Below, piece after piece: positions 6,875-11,902 of a DNA stretch of 17,720 bases (within the stretch, counting starts at the first letter, position 1; the number at the start of each line of letters is the position of its first letter). A program made the position numbers and the translations under genes. The DNA is from Ignavibacteria bacterium (GTDB taxonomy: Bacteria > Bacteroidota > Ignavibacteria > UBA10030 > UBA6906). Below the pieces are notes generated by a model. That model saw nothing but the letters and a program-made list of their open reading frames with translations, was not told the DNA's origin and made no database searches. The stretch spans positions 1-17,720 of the forward strand of contig JAOUDE010000013.1 of NCBI GenBank assembly GCA_029859455.1. The letters run 5' to 3'.

Positions 6875-7930
6875 TTATGCGATTGTTACTTCCTTGCAAA
6901 GGTACACATCCTGAATCGCATGCAGGAGCTTCACCCCGTCTTCCATCGGTTTCTGGAATGCCTTCCGCCCTGAAATCAATCCTGTGCCGCCCGCCCGCTT
7001 GTTCACGACCGCAGTCTTCACTGCATCGAACAGGTCATTCTGCCCCGCCGCACCGCCTGAATTGATCAGACCTGCTCTTCCCATGTAGCAGTTGGCAACC
7101 TGGTACCGAGTGAGGTCGATCGGGTGGTCAGTGGTCAGCTCCGAGTAGACCTTCTTGTGTGTTTTGCCAAAATTCAGAGCAGTATACCCGCCGTTGTTTT
7201 CAGGAAGTTTCTGCTTGATGATATCTGCCTGAATCGTTACGCCAAGGTGATTTGCCTGTCCGGTCAGATCGGCCGAAACATGATAGTCCTTTTCTTTTGT
7301 CTTGAACGCTGCATTGCGTGCGTAACACCAGAGGATCGTAGCCATTCCGAGTTCATGGGCATAACGGAAGGCCGAAGACACCTCCTGGATCTGACGCTTG
7401 GATTCCTCCGAGCCGAAGTAGATGGTGGCGCCGACCGCCGCCGCGCCCATGTCGAAGGCTGTTTCAATATCGCCGAACATGATCTGATCATAGCTGTTCG
7501 GATACGAAAGGAACTCGTTATGGTTGATCTTGACGATGAACGGGATCTTGTGGGCGTATTTCCTGGCGCACGCACCGAGAACGCCGTATGTAGAGGCGAC
7601 CGCATTGCACCCGCCTTCGATGGCAAGGCGAATGATATTCTCCGGATCAAAATAGAGCGGGTTCGGCGCGAACGAGGCGCCTGCCGAATGCTCGATCCCC
7701 TGGTCAACAGGCAGAATGGAGAGATATCCTGTTCCGGCAAGACGTCCGTGGCCGTAAATTTGCTGGAGGCTCCTGAGTACCGAACTCTTGCGATCGGATG
7801 GAAGAAAGACACGCTCCACAAAATCGGGGCCCGGGAGATGGAGCGACTTGCTTGAAATCGTTTTGCACTGGTGACCAAGCAGATCTGAGGCTTCTGCCCC
7901 AAGGGTCTGCTGAATCTGCTTCAAATCCAT
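6875..7930 (-). CDS. fbaB: Class I fructose-bisphosphate aldolase (FbaB/DhnA, archaeal type)
   Basis: A 351-residue Schiff-base aldolase that cleaves or forms fructose 1,6-bisphosphate in glycolysis and gluconeogenesis. Landmarks are SILPVDQGIEHSAG (71-84, catalytic-region Asp76), PFIVKINHNEFL (130-141), GATIYFGSEES (168-177), the ADIIKQKLPE segment (235-244) where the Schiff-base lysine is expected (Lys239), and phosphate-binding INSGGAAG (289-296) and GLISGRKAF (317-325). The length matches E. coli FbaB (about 350). An ATG 111 bp further upstream is in frame, but I chose 7930 because AGGAGGAA sits at optimal spacing before it and because the longer form would overlap the promoter. It is the first gene of a run that continues with the GroES-like and PspC genes. 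Confidence 0.93.
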   Translation of the reverse strand: MDLKQIQQTLGAEASDLLGHQCKTISSKSLHLPGPDFVERVFLPSDRKSSVLRSLQQIYGHGRLAGTGYLSILPVDQGIEHSAGASFAPNPLYFDPENIIRLAIEGGCNAVASTYGVLGACARKYAHKIPFIVKINHNEFLSYPNSYDQIMFGDIETAFDMGAAAVGATIYFGSEESKRQIQEVSSAFRYAHELGMATILWCYARNAAFKTKEKDYHVSADLTGQANHLGVTIQADIIKQKLPENNGGYTALNFGKTHKKVYSELTTDHPIDLTRYQVANCYMGRAGLINSGGAAGQNDLFDAVKTAVVNKRAGGTGLISGRKAFQKPMEDGVKLLHAIQDVYLCKEVTIA

Positions 7931-8235
7931 TATTCCTCCTGAAGAATGCTGGTTTTCGGGGAAAGTCGGTGGAGAGATGTGTCGAAAAAGCAACAGATGG
8001 GTCATAACATAGCAAAAACGGCTGTGATTTTCAAACAACAAACATCCCGCGGGCGGAGTGTTCGATTAGTCAAAATTGCATCGGATGGCTGGAGGAATGT
8101 GGAAAATTTGTACCACCCTGTGCTCTCAAATGGACACCTGCTAGAAAAAACGGTTTTTTTGAGCTTTCGCCAGCCTGGCACGGTATTCGTATAGACAAAA
8201 GCAGAAGGCAATACTATCCTGGTAAGGGGAATGAT
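7931..8235. other. Divergent intergenic region between fbaB and the small-ORF pair
   Basis: About 305 bp without a convincing gene. The left part holds the fbaB leader and promoter. Around 8140-8164 lies an AT-rich imperfect palindrome (AAAAAAC and GTTTTTT flanking one base, with GCT and AGC further out). Near the right end, GCCTGGCACGGTATTCG has a -24-like sigma-54 half but a poor -12 half. No strong sigma-70 promoter was found for the plus-strand small ORFs. Confidence 0.5.
8006..8034 (-). promoter_or_regulatory. Sigma-70 promoter of fbaB
   Basis: On the minus strand, TTGAAA (8029-8034) and TATGTT (8006-8011) are spaced by exactly 17 bp. The expected start near 7999 gives a leader of about 70 nt ending in the Shine-Dalgarno AGGAGG. 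This supports the 7930 start over the longer in-frame one. Confidence 0.6.
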
Positions 8236-8385
8236 ATGAAAAAGACCTATCGGTTTGCCGAGCTGACGAAAGAGGAGCGTGAATATCACGAGATGATTCT
8301 TCTCGAAGAGGTGGACGTGCAGGCGTGGTTCGCCATTGCGTTCAGCAATATTTTTGATGAAGAACTCTTCGTGACGGTGCAGTGA
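8236..8385 (+). CDS. Small acidic protein, 49 residues, unknown
   Basis: An ATG-initiated ORF starting MKKTYRFAELTKEEREYHEM and ending FDEELFVTVQ. AAGGGGA lies 5 nt before the start. The product is acidic and soluble-looking, with an amphipathic helical N-terminal half (LTKEEREYHEMILLEEVDV) and an aromatic patch (QAWFAIAFSNIF). No family is recognised. Two bases separate its stop from the next ORF, and a strong terminator follows that ORF, so the pair looks like a mini-operon. An overlapping minus-strand frame exists but lacks comparable signals. A real gene is likely but not proven. Confidence 0.5.
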   Translation: MKKTYRFAELTKEEREYHEMILLEEVDVQAWFAIAFSNIFDEELFVTVQ

Positions 8386-8387
8386 AC

Positions 8388-8546
8388 ATGAAACCAATGA
8401 CCGTTACGGCAATTGTGGCGCTTCTGGTCGGGATTCCCCTGATGATCAAGACTATCAGAGCAGAGATGCAATCTGTCCGCAATGACCTAAACCCGCGGTT
8501 TTCTGACAACAATCATCTTTATGATATCGATGAGCTCATGATGTAG
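8388..8546 (+). CDS. Small single-pass membrane protein, 52 residues, unknown
   Basis: An ORF starting two bases after the preceding stop. The N-terminal segment MTVTAIVALLVGIPLMI (4-20) is a plausible single transmembrane helix, followed by a positively charged and then polar region (KTIRAEMQSVRNDLNPRF) and an acidic end (YDIDELMM). The topology would be N-out or N-in with a short tail of about 30 residues. Translation is probably coupled to the upstream ORF, since no separate Shine-Dalgarno is seen. The stop at 8544-8546 is followed by two hairpins, the second a strong terminator. No family recognised. Confidence 0.45.
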   Translation: MKPMTVTAIVALLVGIPLMIKTIRAEMQSVRNDLNPRFSDNNHLYDIDELMM

Positions 8547-8559
8547 ATTTTACCTCCGA

Positions 8560-8591
8560 GAAAGCCTCACTTTGGTGGGAGAGAGGCTTTC
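8560..8591 (+). other. Perfect 9-bp hairpin without T tract
   Basis: GAAAGCCTC (8560-8568) and GAGGCTTTC (8583-8591) are perfect inverted copies separated by 14 nt. With no T run after it, this is unlikely to terminate by itself. It lies just 5' of the main terminator and may protect the 3' end or be a degenerate tandem terminator. Confidence 0.45.
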
Positions 8592-8599
8592 GTCTGCTC

Positions 8600-8638
8600 A
8601 AGGATAGGGTGCCGGGATACACCCTATCCTTTTTTATT
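8600..8638 (+). terminator. Strong rho-independent terminator after the small-ORF pair
   Basis: AAGGATAGGGTG (8600-8611) pairs perfectly with CACCCTATCCTT (8620-8631) across an 8-nt loop, followed by a T-rich tract to about 8638. Its presence directly after the two small ORFs supports real plus-strand transcription there. Confidence 0.85.
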
Positions 8639-8675
8639 GCCCATCCCCGTTCGGTGGAACCTGCCGTGGAAATTC

Positions 8676-8704
8676 TTGCAAATGAATTTTGGAAAATGTA
8701 TCTT
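8676..8704 (+). promoter_or_regulatory. Sigma-70 promoter of the cold-shock gene
   Basis: TTGCAA (8676-8681) and TATCTT (8699-8704), each 4/6 to consensus, are spaced by 17 bp. The predicted start near 8711 gives a leader of about 188 nt before the cspA ATG, a length typical of cold-shock mRNAs. Confidence 0.5.
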
Positions 8705-8710
8705 GGCGGC

Positions 8711-8898
8711 AAATAACAGTACACCGTTATTGTGCTTCTGATGGTTGCGTTGCCTTGAGGGATTGGTGAGTGCGGCTGGAGACAACGATCGGTACAGAGT
8801 GATAGTGCCGGGGTTCCACCCTCACACAGTCTGTCCACCGTTAAGAGGCAATATATCGGGTGCCCGTTTCAATCTTCATTATTGCGAGGAGCTGTGCC
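8711..8898 (+). promoter_or_regulatory. Long structured 5' leader of cspA
   Basis: About 188 nt between the predicted transcription start and the cspA start. It opens with a hairpin AATAAC/GTTATT (8712-8717 and 8726-8731, 8-nt loop). Internally CGGTAC (8790-8795) can pair with GTGCCG (8805-8810), GTGAG (8766-8770) with CTCAC (8820-8824), and TTGCCT (8750-8755) with AGGCAA (8846-8851), giving a nested rod-like fold. The pieces GGTGAG and GGGTTCCACC faintly recall 6S RNA, so an independent small RNA in the leader is an alternative. Cold-shock leaders in other bacteria act as RNA thermosensors; that role here is inferred from position and length. Confidence 0.4.
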
Positions 8899-9099
8899 AT
8901 GGAAAAGGGCGTAGTCAAATGGTTTAACGGAGCGAAGGGCTTTGGCTTCATCAAGCGGGAGTCAGGTGAGGACGTGTTCGTCCATTACAAGGCTATCGTT
9001 GGCGAAGGCTTCCGTTCCCTCAATGAAGGTGATCAGGTCGAGTTCGAGGTCGAACAGGGTCCGAAAGGACTTCAGGCCTCCAAGGTCTCGAAGGTCTGA
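8899..9099 (+). CDS. cspA: Cold-shock protein, CspA family
   Basis: A 66-residue single cold-shock domain with both RNA-binding motifs: RNP1 KGFGFI (13-18) and RNP2 VFVHY (26-30), plus the typical start GVVKWFNGAKG. It binds single-stranded RNA or DNA and acts as an RNA chaperone, usually induced on cold shock or in fast growth. The ATG at 8899 follows GAGGAG with 7-nt spacing; a longer in-frame ATG at 8860 is rejected because it would add 13 non-homologous residues. The gene is monocistronic, with its own promoter, long leader and terminator. The exact paralogue (CspA, CspB, etc.) cannot be told. Confidence 0.95.
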   Translation: MEKGVVKWFNGAKGFGFIKRESGEDVFVHYKAIVGEGFRSLNEGDQVEFEVEQGPKGLQASKVSKV

Positions 9100-9118
9100 C
9101 ATCCTCATTGACGCCCTC

Positions 9119-9148
9119 AGCCCTCTGCCTCGCAGAGGGCTTTTTTTT
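9119..9148 (+). terminator. Rho-independent terminator of cspA
   Basis: GCCCTCTGC (9120-9128) and GCAGAGGGC (9132-9140) form a perfect 9-bp stem with a 3-nt loop, extended by an A-T pair and followed by eight Ts. Confidence 0.93.
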
Positions 9149-9182
9149 GGTACCTGGCAGGAATGTTGGGAGAAGGAATGCT

Positions 9183-9620
9183 CTACTTCCGGGGATATTC
9201 CCTTGTCACGACGGTGTGAACGCCGCCCCGAATTCTGTAATCAACAGTGATTTTCATCCATTTTGGTTTTGTGCAGGCAAGCATGTCGTCCATAATCCTG
9301 TTTGCGACATGTTCCTGGTAGATGCCGACATTCCTGTATGAAAGAAGGTAGTACTTGAAGGATCGCAGTTCAACGCAAACCTTGCGCGGTATGTAATCGA
9401 TCCTGATCGTACCAAAGTCGGGAAGTCCGGACCAGGGGCAGACCGCCGTAAACTCGTCCGTGTCGATCGTGACAACGATTTCCCTGCCAGGATACTCATA
9501 GGAAAAAGATTCCAGAACGGCAGGATCGATCGAAGCGGTGTCAGCGACATTGAATCGTTTGTCGAGTGCGTTGAAGCTGGTTTCACTTCTCACCGGCGGT
9601 ATCGGTTTCGCCTTTTTCAT
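9183..9620 (-). CDS. queF: NADPH-dependent 7-cyano-7-deazaguanine reductase QueF (short type)
   Basis: A 145-residue unimodular QueF, which reduces preQ0 to preQ1 with two NADPH in queuosine synthesis. Visible are the catalytic Cys61 in FTAVCPWSGLPDFG (57-70) with Asp68, the QueF motif ELRSFKYY (84-91, Lys to Arg at position 86 relative to the usual ELKSxKxY), and QEH (102-104) whose Glu103 should contact the substrate. The strand RGGVHTVVT closes the tunnelling fold. No Shine-Dalgarno is present. A TATATT hexamer lies 6 nt before the ATG, suggesting a leaderless or near-leaderless mRNA. It is divergent from a thioredoxin-like lipoprotein gene, with a 47-bp gap. No other queuosine gene is in the window. 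Confidence 0.93.
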   Translation of the reverse strand: MKKAKPIPPVRSETSFNALDKRFNVADTASIDPAVLESFSYEYPGREIVVTIDTDEFTAVCPWSGLPDFGTIRIDYIPRKVCVELRSFKYYLLSYRNVGIYQEHVANRIMDDMLACTKPKWMKITVDYRIRGGVHTVVTREYPRK

Positions 9621-9626
9621 ATCATG

Positions 9627-9632
9627 AATATA
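9627..9632 (-). promoter_or_regulatory. Possible -10 box of queF (leaderless start)
   Basis: TATATT on the minus strand lies 6 nt upstream of the queF ATG, so transcription would begin at or within a base or two of it. A -35 at 17 bp (TTTTCT) is poor. Taken with the missing Shine-Dalgarno, this suggests a leaderless mRNA but is weak on its own. Confidence 0.3.
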
Positions 9633-9667
9633 GAGAATTTTTCCAGATCAGAAAAGTGGAGTTACGC

Positions 9668-10165
9668 ATGACCCGCCTGACCGTCTGCCTGTTCCTGGCC
9701 GTTCTTATCCTGGGATGCGGCGCAACAAAGGAAACCACCCAGGAGGTGATGTTGACCGGCTGGACAACCCGATCAGATTTCTTCAACGGGTCCTTTCCCG
9801 GATTCCAGGCACGGTATGACACCGTTCAGATAGCGCCTGACATGGTTGAACTGATAGCGGATTTCAATGACGGAACCGACTGGCTGGTTTTCCTCGGAAC
9901 ATGGTGCTCCGACAGTTATCGTGAGGTCCCCGCGTTCCTCAGGATTGTGGACAATGCCGGTATCGACAGCACGCGCATACGGTACTATGGTCTGGACCGT
10001 GATAAGATGAGTCCTGGCGGTTTCGAACAGGGATATGATATCACCCGTGTTCCAACAATCATCTTCATGAGGGATGGCACGGAGATAGGGAGGATTGTTG
10101 AACGCTCGGAGCCGGGGATGGAAGATGAGATGCTCCGTATCCTGATGGAGGGTGGAGAGGAGTGA
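9668..10165 (+). CDS. Thioredoxin-like lipoprotein with CxxS active site
   Basis: A 165-residue exported protein. The N-terminus MTRLTVCLFLAVLILGC is a lipoprotein signal with predicted lipidated Cys17. The mature part has a thioredoxin-fold core: FLGTWCSDSYREVPAFLRI with Cys80 and Ser83 in place of the second cysteine, followed by the cis-proline motif RVPT (127-130). A CxxS site cannot form the usual internal disulfide, so the protein is more likely an isomerase-like, glutathionylation-type or non-redox thioredoxin-fold protein than a classical reductase. I recall CSDS-type sites in a thioredoxin-like family. I chose the ATG at 9668 (GGAG upstream) over a GTG 12 bp earlier because it gives a clean signal peptide. 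It ends 3 bp before the convergent htpX. Confidence 0.82.
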   Translation: MTRLTVCLFLAVLILGCGATKETTQEVMLTGWTTRSDFFNGSFPGFQARYDTVQIAPDMVELIADFNDGTDWLVFLGTWCSDSYREVPAFLRIVDNAGIDSTRIRYYGLDRDKMSPGGFEQGYDITRVPTIIFMRDGTEIGRIVERSEPGMEDEMLRILMEGGEE

Positions 10166-10168
10166 TCA

Positions 10169-11107
10169 TCACTGGTACGCCATCGCCTTGAGAAGGGCGA
10201 TCCGTTTCAGGACAGGTGGGTGGGTGGCCAGAAGGTTCGCGAAAAGTCCTTCTCTGGCGTTGATCGGCCGGGCAAGAGGGTCTGCAATGCAGAGATGGGC
10301 TGACCCCTTCTTGATCGATCGTGTTGGTTCGACCGCTGCATCAATTTTTTCAAGTGCAGACGCGAGCGCCCCGGGATTTCTGGTCAACTCTGCGGCTGAT
10401 GCGTCGGCAAGGTATTCTCTCTGCCTTGAGACTGCCATTGCCAGAATTCTCGAGACGAAAGGGGCCAGGATCAGGCCGACGATCCATCCGACCAGCAGCA
10501 GGGGGGACGCGCCTTCCTTCGAAGACCGCCTCCTCGCTCCGCCGAGATAGAGCGAGCGTGCCCCGAGTTCCGAAATCAGCAGCACCGCGCCGATAAGGGC
10601 GGCAACCACCGTCATGAGGCGGATATCGTAATTCCGGATATGCGCCATCTCGTGAGCAATCACACCCTGCAGTTCCTCCCTGTTCAGCCTCTCGAGCAAC
10701 CCCTGCGTCACCGCTATGTGCGAGTGTCCCGGATCCTGGCCGGTCGCAAATGCATTCGGGTCGGGATCCGGTATGACATGAAGTTGCGGAACGGGCAGCC
10801 CGGAGGCGATCGCCATCTCCTCGGTCACATTTCTTAGCTGTTGATGCGCCGGGTTTCCGGCAATAATAGGCTGTGCGCCTGAGGAGACAAGGACCGCCCG
10901 GGTGCCTCCGCTCAGGCTCCAAAAGGAGGTGCCGATGCCAAGTCCAACGGCTGCAACAGTTCCGACCGGGATGACGGAATCGAGAATGATCAGATCAAAA
11001 CCATATCCGAGCAGCGCAACAAGCAGCGTAAACAGTATCATGACGAGGACGGTTGTGCGGCGGTTGATTCTCTGCTGCTCGTACAGGTTTCGCGGCAAGC
11101 CTGTCAT
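10169..11107 (-). CDS. htpX: Membrane zinc metalloprotease HtpX
   Basis: A 312-residue M48B protease. Two N-terminal hydrophobic segments (about 19-41 and 44-63) precede the catalytic domain; HEMAH (152-156) is the zinc-binding HExxH site and Glu231 in REYLAD the third ligand. Two more membrane segments flank residues 165-182 and 203-225. HtpX degrades damaged membrane proteins together with FtsH. A charged insert RRRSSKEGA (192-200) separates membrane segments. The length fits the family (about 285-310). It lies 7 bp after lemA, the usual partner, and is surely co-transcribed with it. Confidence 0.95.
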   Translation of the reverse strand: MTGLPRNLYEQQRINRRTTVLVMILFTLLVALLGYGFDLIILDSVIPVGTVAAVGLGIGTSFWSLSGGTRAVLVSSGAQPIIAGNPAHQQLRNVTEEMAIASGLPVPQLHVIPDPDPNAFATGQDPGHSHIAVTQGLLERLNREELQGVIAHEMAHIRNYDIRLMTVVAALIGAVLLISELGARSLYLGGARRRSSKEGASPLLLVGWIVGLILAPFVSRILAMAVSRQREYLADASAAELTRNPGALASALEKIDAAVEPTRSIKKGSAHLCIADPLARPINAREGLFANLLATHPPVLKRIALLKAMAYQ

Positions 11108-11114
11108 TGTTTTC

Positions 11115-11681
11115 TTACTTCTTCAGCGAGAGGTCGACCGTCGGAACGGACCGCTCCGCCGCCTCTTTGATCTCGAACAGCTCCGCCTGCGTGAACCGGA
11201 ACAAGCCGGCGATAATGTTTCCGGGAAACTGCTGCTGTATGATATTGAAACGGGTGGCGAGATCGTTGTAGAACTGGCGCGCAAAACCGACCTTGTTCTC
11301 GGTACTTGAAAGCTCTTCCTGGAGCTGGCGGACGTTTTCGTTCGCTTTAAGGTTGGGATAGTTCTCGGAGAGAGCGAACAGGCGGGAGAGAGCTCCGGTG
11401 AGCACATTCTCCTTCTCCGCCGAATCCGCCACACCGGTCGCCGAGACCGCCGCATTCCTGGCTTTGATCACTTTTTCCAGCGTGTCCTGCTCAAACTCCA
11501 TATACCCCTTGACGGTGTTGACCAGATTGGGAATCAGGTCATGCCGTCGCTTCAGCTGGATATCGATCTGCTTCCACCCGTTTTCGACCTGATTGCGGAG
11601 TGCGATCAGCCGGTTGTATTGTGCGACCGCCCAGAAAACAGCCAGTACTACCAGTCCTACGAATATCCAGAAAATAGTCAT
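11115..11681 (-). CDS. lemA: LemA family protein
   Basis: A 188-residue protein with an N-terminal transmembrane helix (about 2-22) and the LemA helical domain: YNRLIALRNQVENGWKQIDI, QLKRRHDLIPNLVNTVKGYM and FARQFYNDLATRFNIIQQQF. Its function is poorly defined; it is often linked to membrane stress and to HtpX. I chose the ATG at 11681 (GAGGAC upstream, family-typical length) over in-frame ATGs at 11729 and 11753, which would place a hydrophilic leader before the anchor. The 7-bp gap to htpX defines a lemA-htpX operon. A perfect inverted repeat lies about 80 bp upstream and could be its operator. Confidence 0.93.
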   Translation of the reverse strand: MTIFWIFVGLVVLAVFWAVAQYNRLIALRNQVENGWKQIDIQLKRRHDLIPNLVNTVKGYMEFEQDTLEKVIKARNAAVSATGVADSAEKENVLTGALSRLFALSENYPNLKANENVRQLQEELSSTENKVGFARQFYNDLATRFNIIQQQFPGNIIAGLFRFTQAELFEIKEAAERSVPTVDLSLKK

Positions 11682-11762
11682 GTCGTCCTCATACTGGTGA
11701 TGAATGATAATCAGGAAGATTCTCCCCATTCGCAAGTCCTTCTGCTCTGACATCCGGTCACC

Positions 11763-11787
11763 GATCTCCCTTCCTCACCGGGAGATC
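11763..11787. repeat. Perfect 8-bp inverted repeat with 9-bp spacer upstream of lemA
   Basis: GATCTCCC (11763-11770) and GGGAGATC (11780-11787) are exact inverted copies separated by 9 bp. The geometry resembles CIRCE (9-bp arms, N9) but the sequence does not. It lies between lemA (minus) and the TPR gene (plus), so it could be an operator for either, or an RNA hairpin in the lemA leader. It is not followed by a T tract on either strand. Confidence 0.45.
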
Positions 11788-11824
11788 CAGGCCTCAACGG
11801 TCAGAACGACTCACCTTCTCAATC

Positions 11825-11853
11825 TTGAAATTCGCGTGCGATTTGAATATATT
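11825..11853 (+). promoter_or_regulatory. Strong sigma-70 promoter of the TolB-like/TPR gene
   Basis: TTGAAA (11825-11830) and TATATT (11848-11853) are each 5/6 to consensus with a 17-bp spacer. The predicted start near 11860 lies about 43 nt before the chosen ATG at 11903. This rules out the upstream TTG at 11825 as a translation start, since it coincides with the -35 box. Confidence 0.7.
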
Positions 11854-11902
11854 GAGCCACACCCGCGGATGCCTCACGAGAGGTATCAGTCCATCGACGG
11901 AA

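Noticed and set aside
7930..8041. Longer N-terminal form of the aldolase starting at 8041
   Set aside because: The upstream ATG would overlap the -35/-10 of the fbaB promoter, and a perfect Shine-Dalgarno sits before 7930.
8140..8164. AT-rich palindrome with AAAAAAC and GTTTTTT arms
   Set aside because: One-base loop and low complexity; it could form a DNA cruciform or be a chance poly-A/poly-T pairing, with no functional context.
8178..8196. Second sigma-54-like site CTGGCACGGTATTCG before the small-ORF pair
   Set aside because: The -24 half matches but the -12 half (TTCGT) does not; too weak to call, though the position is suggestive.
8002..8397. Minus-strand 131-codon frame across the intergenic region and the first small ORF
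   Set aside because: It has no Shine-Dalgarno, runs into the fbaB promoter, and the terminator structure and spacing favour plus-strand small ORFs.
9154..9170. Sigma-54-like TGGCAGGAATGTTGG downstream of the cspA terminator
   Set aside because: No plus-strand gene follows, and two consensus positions mismatch; it shows that such motifs arise by chance.
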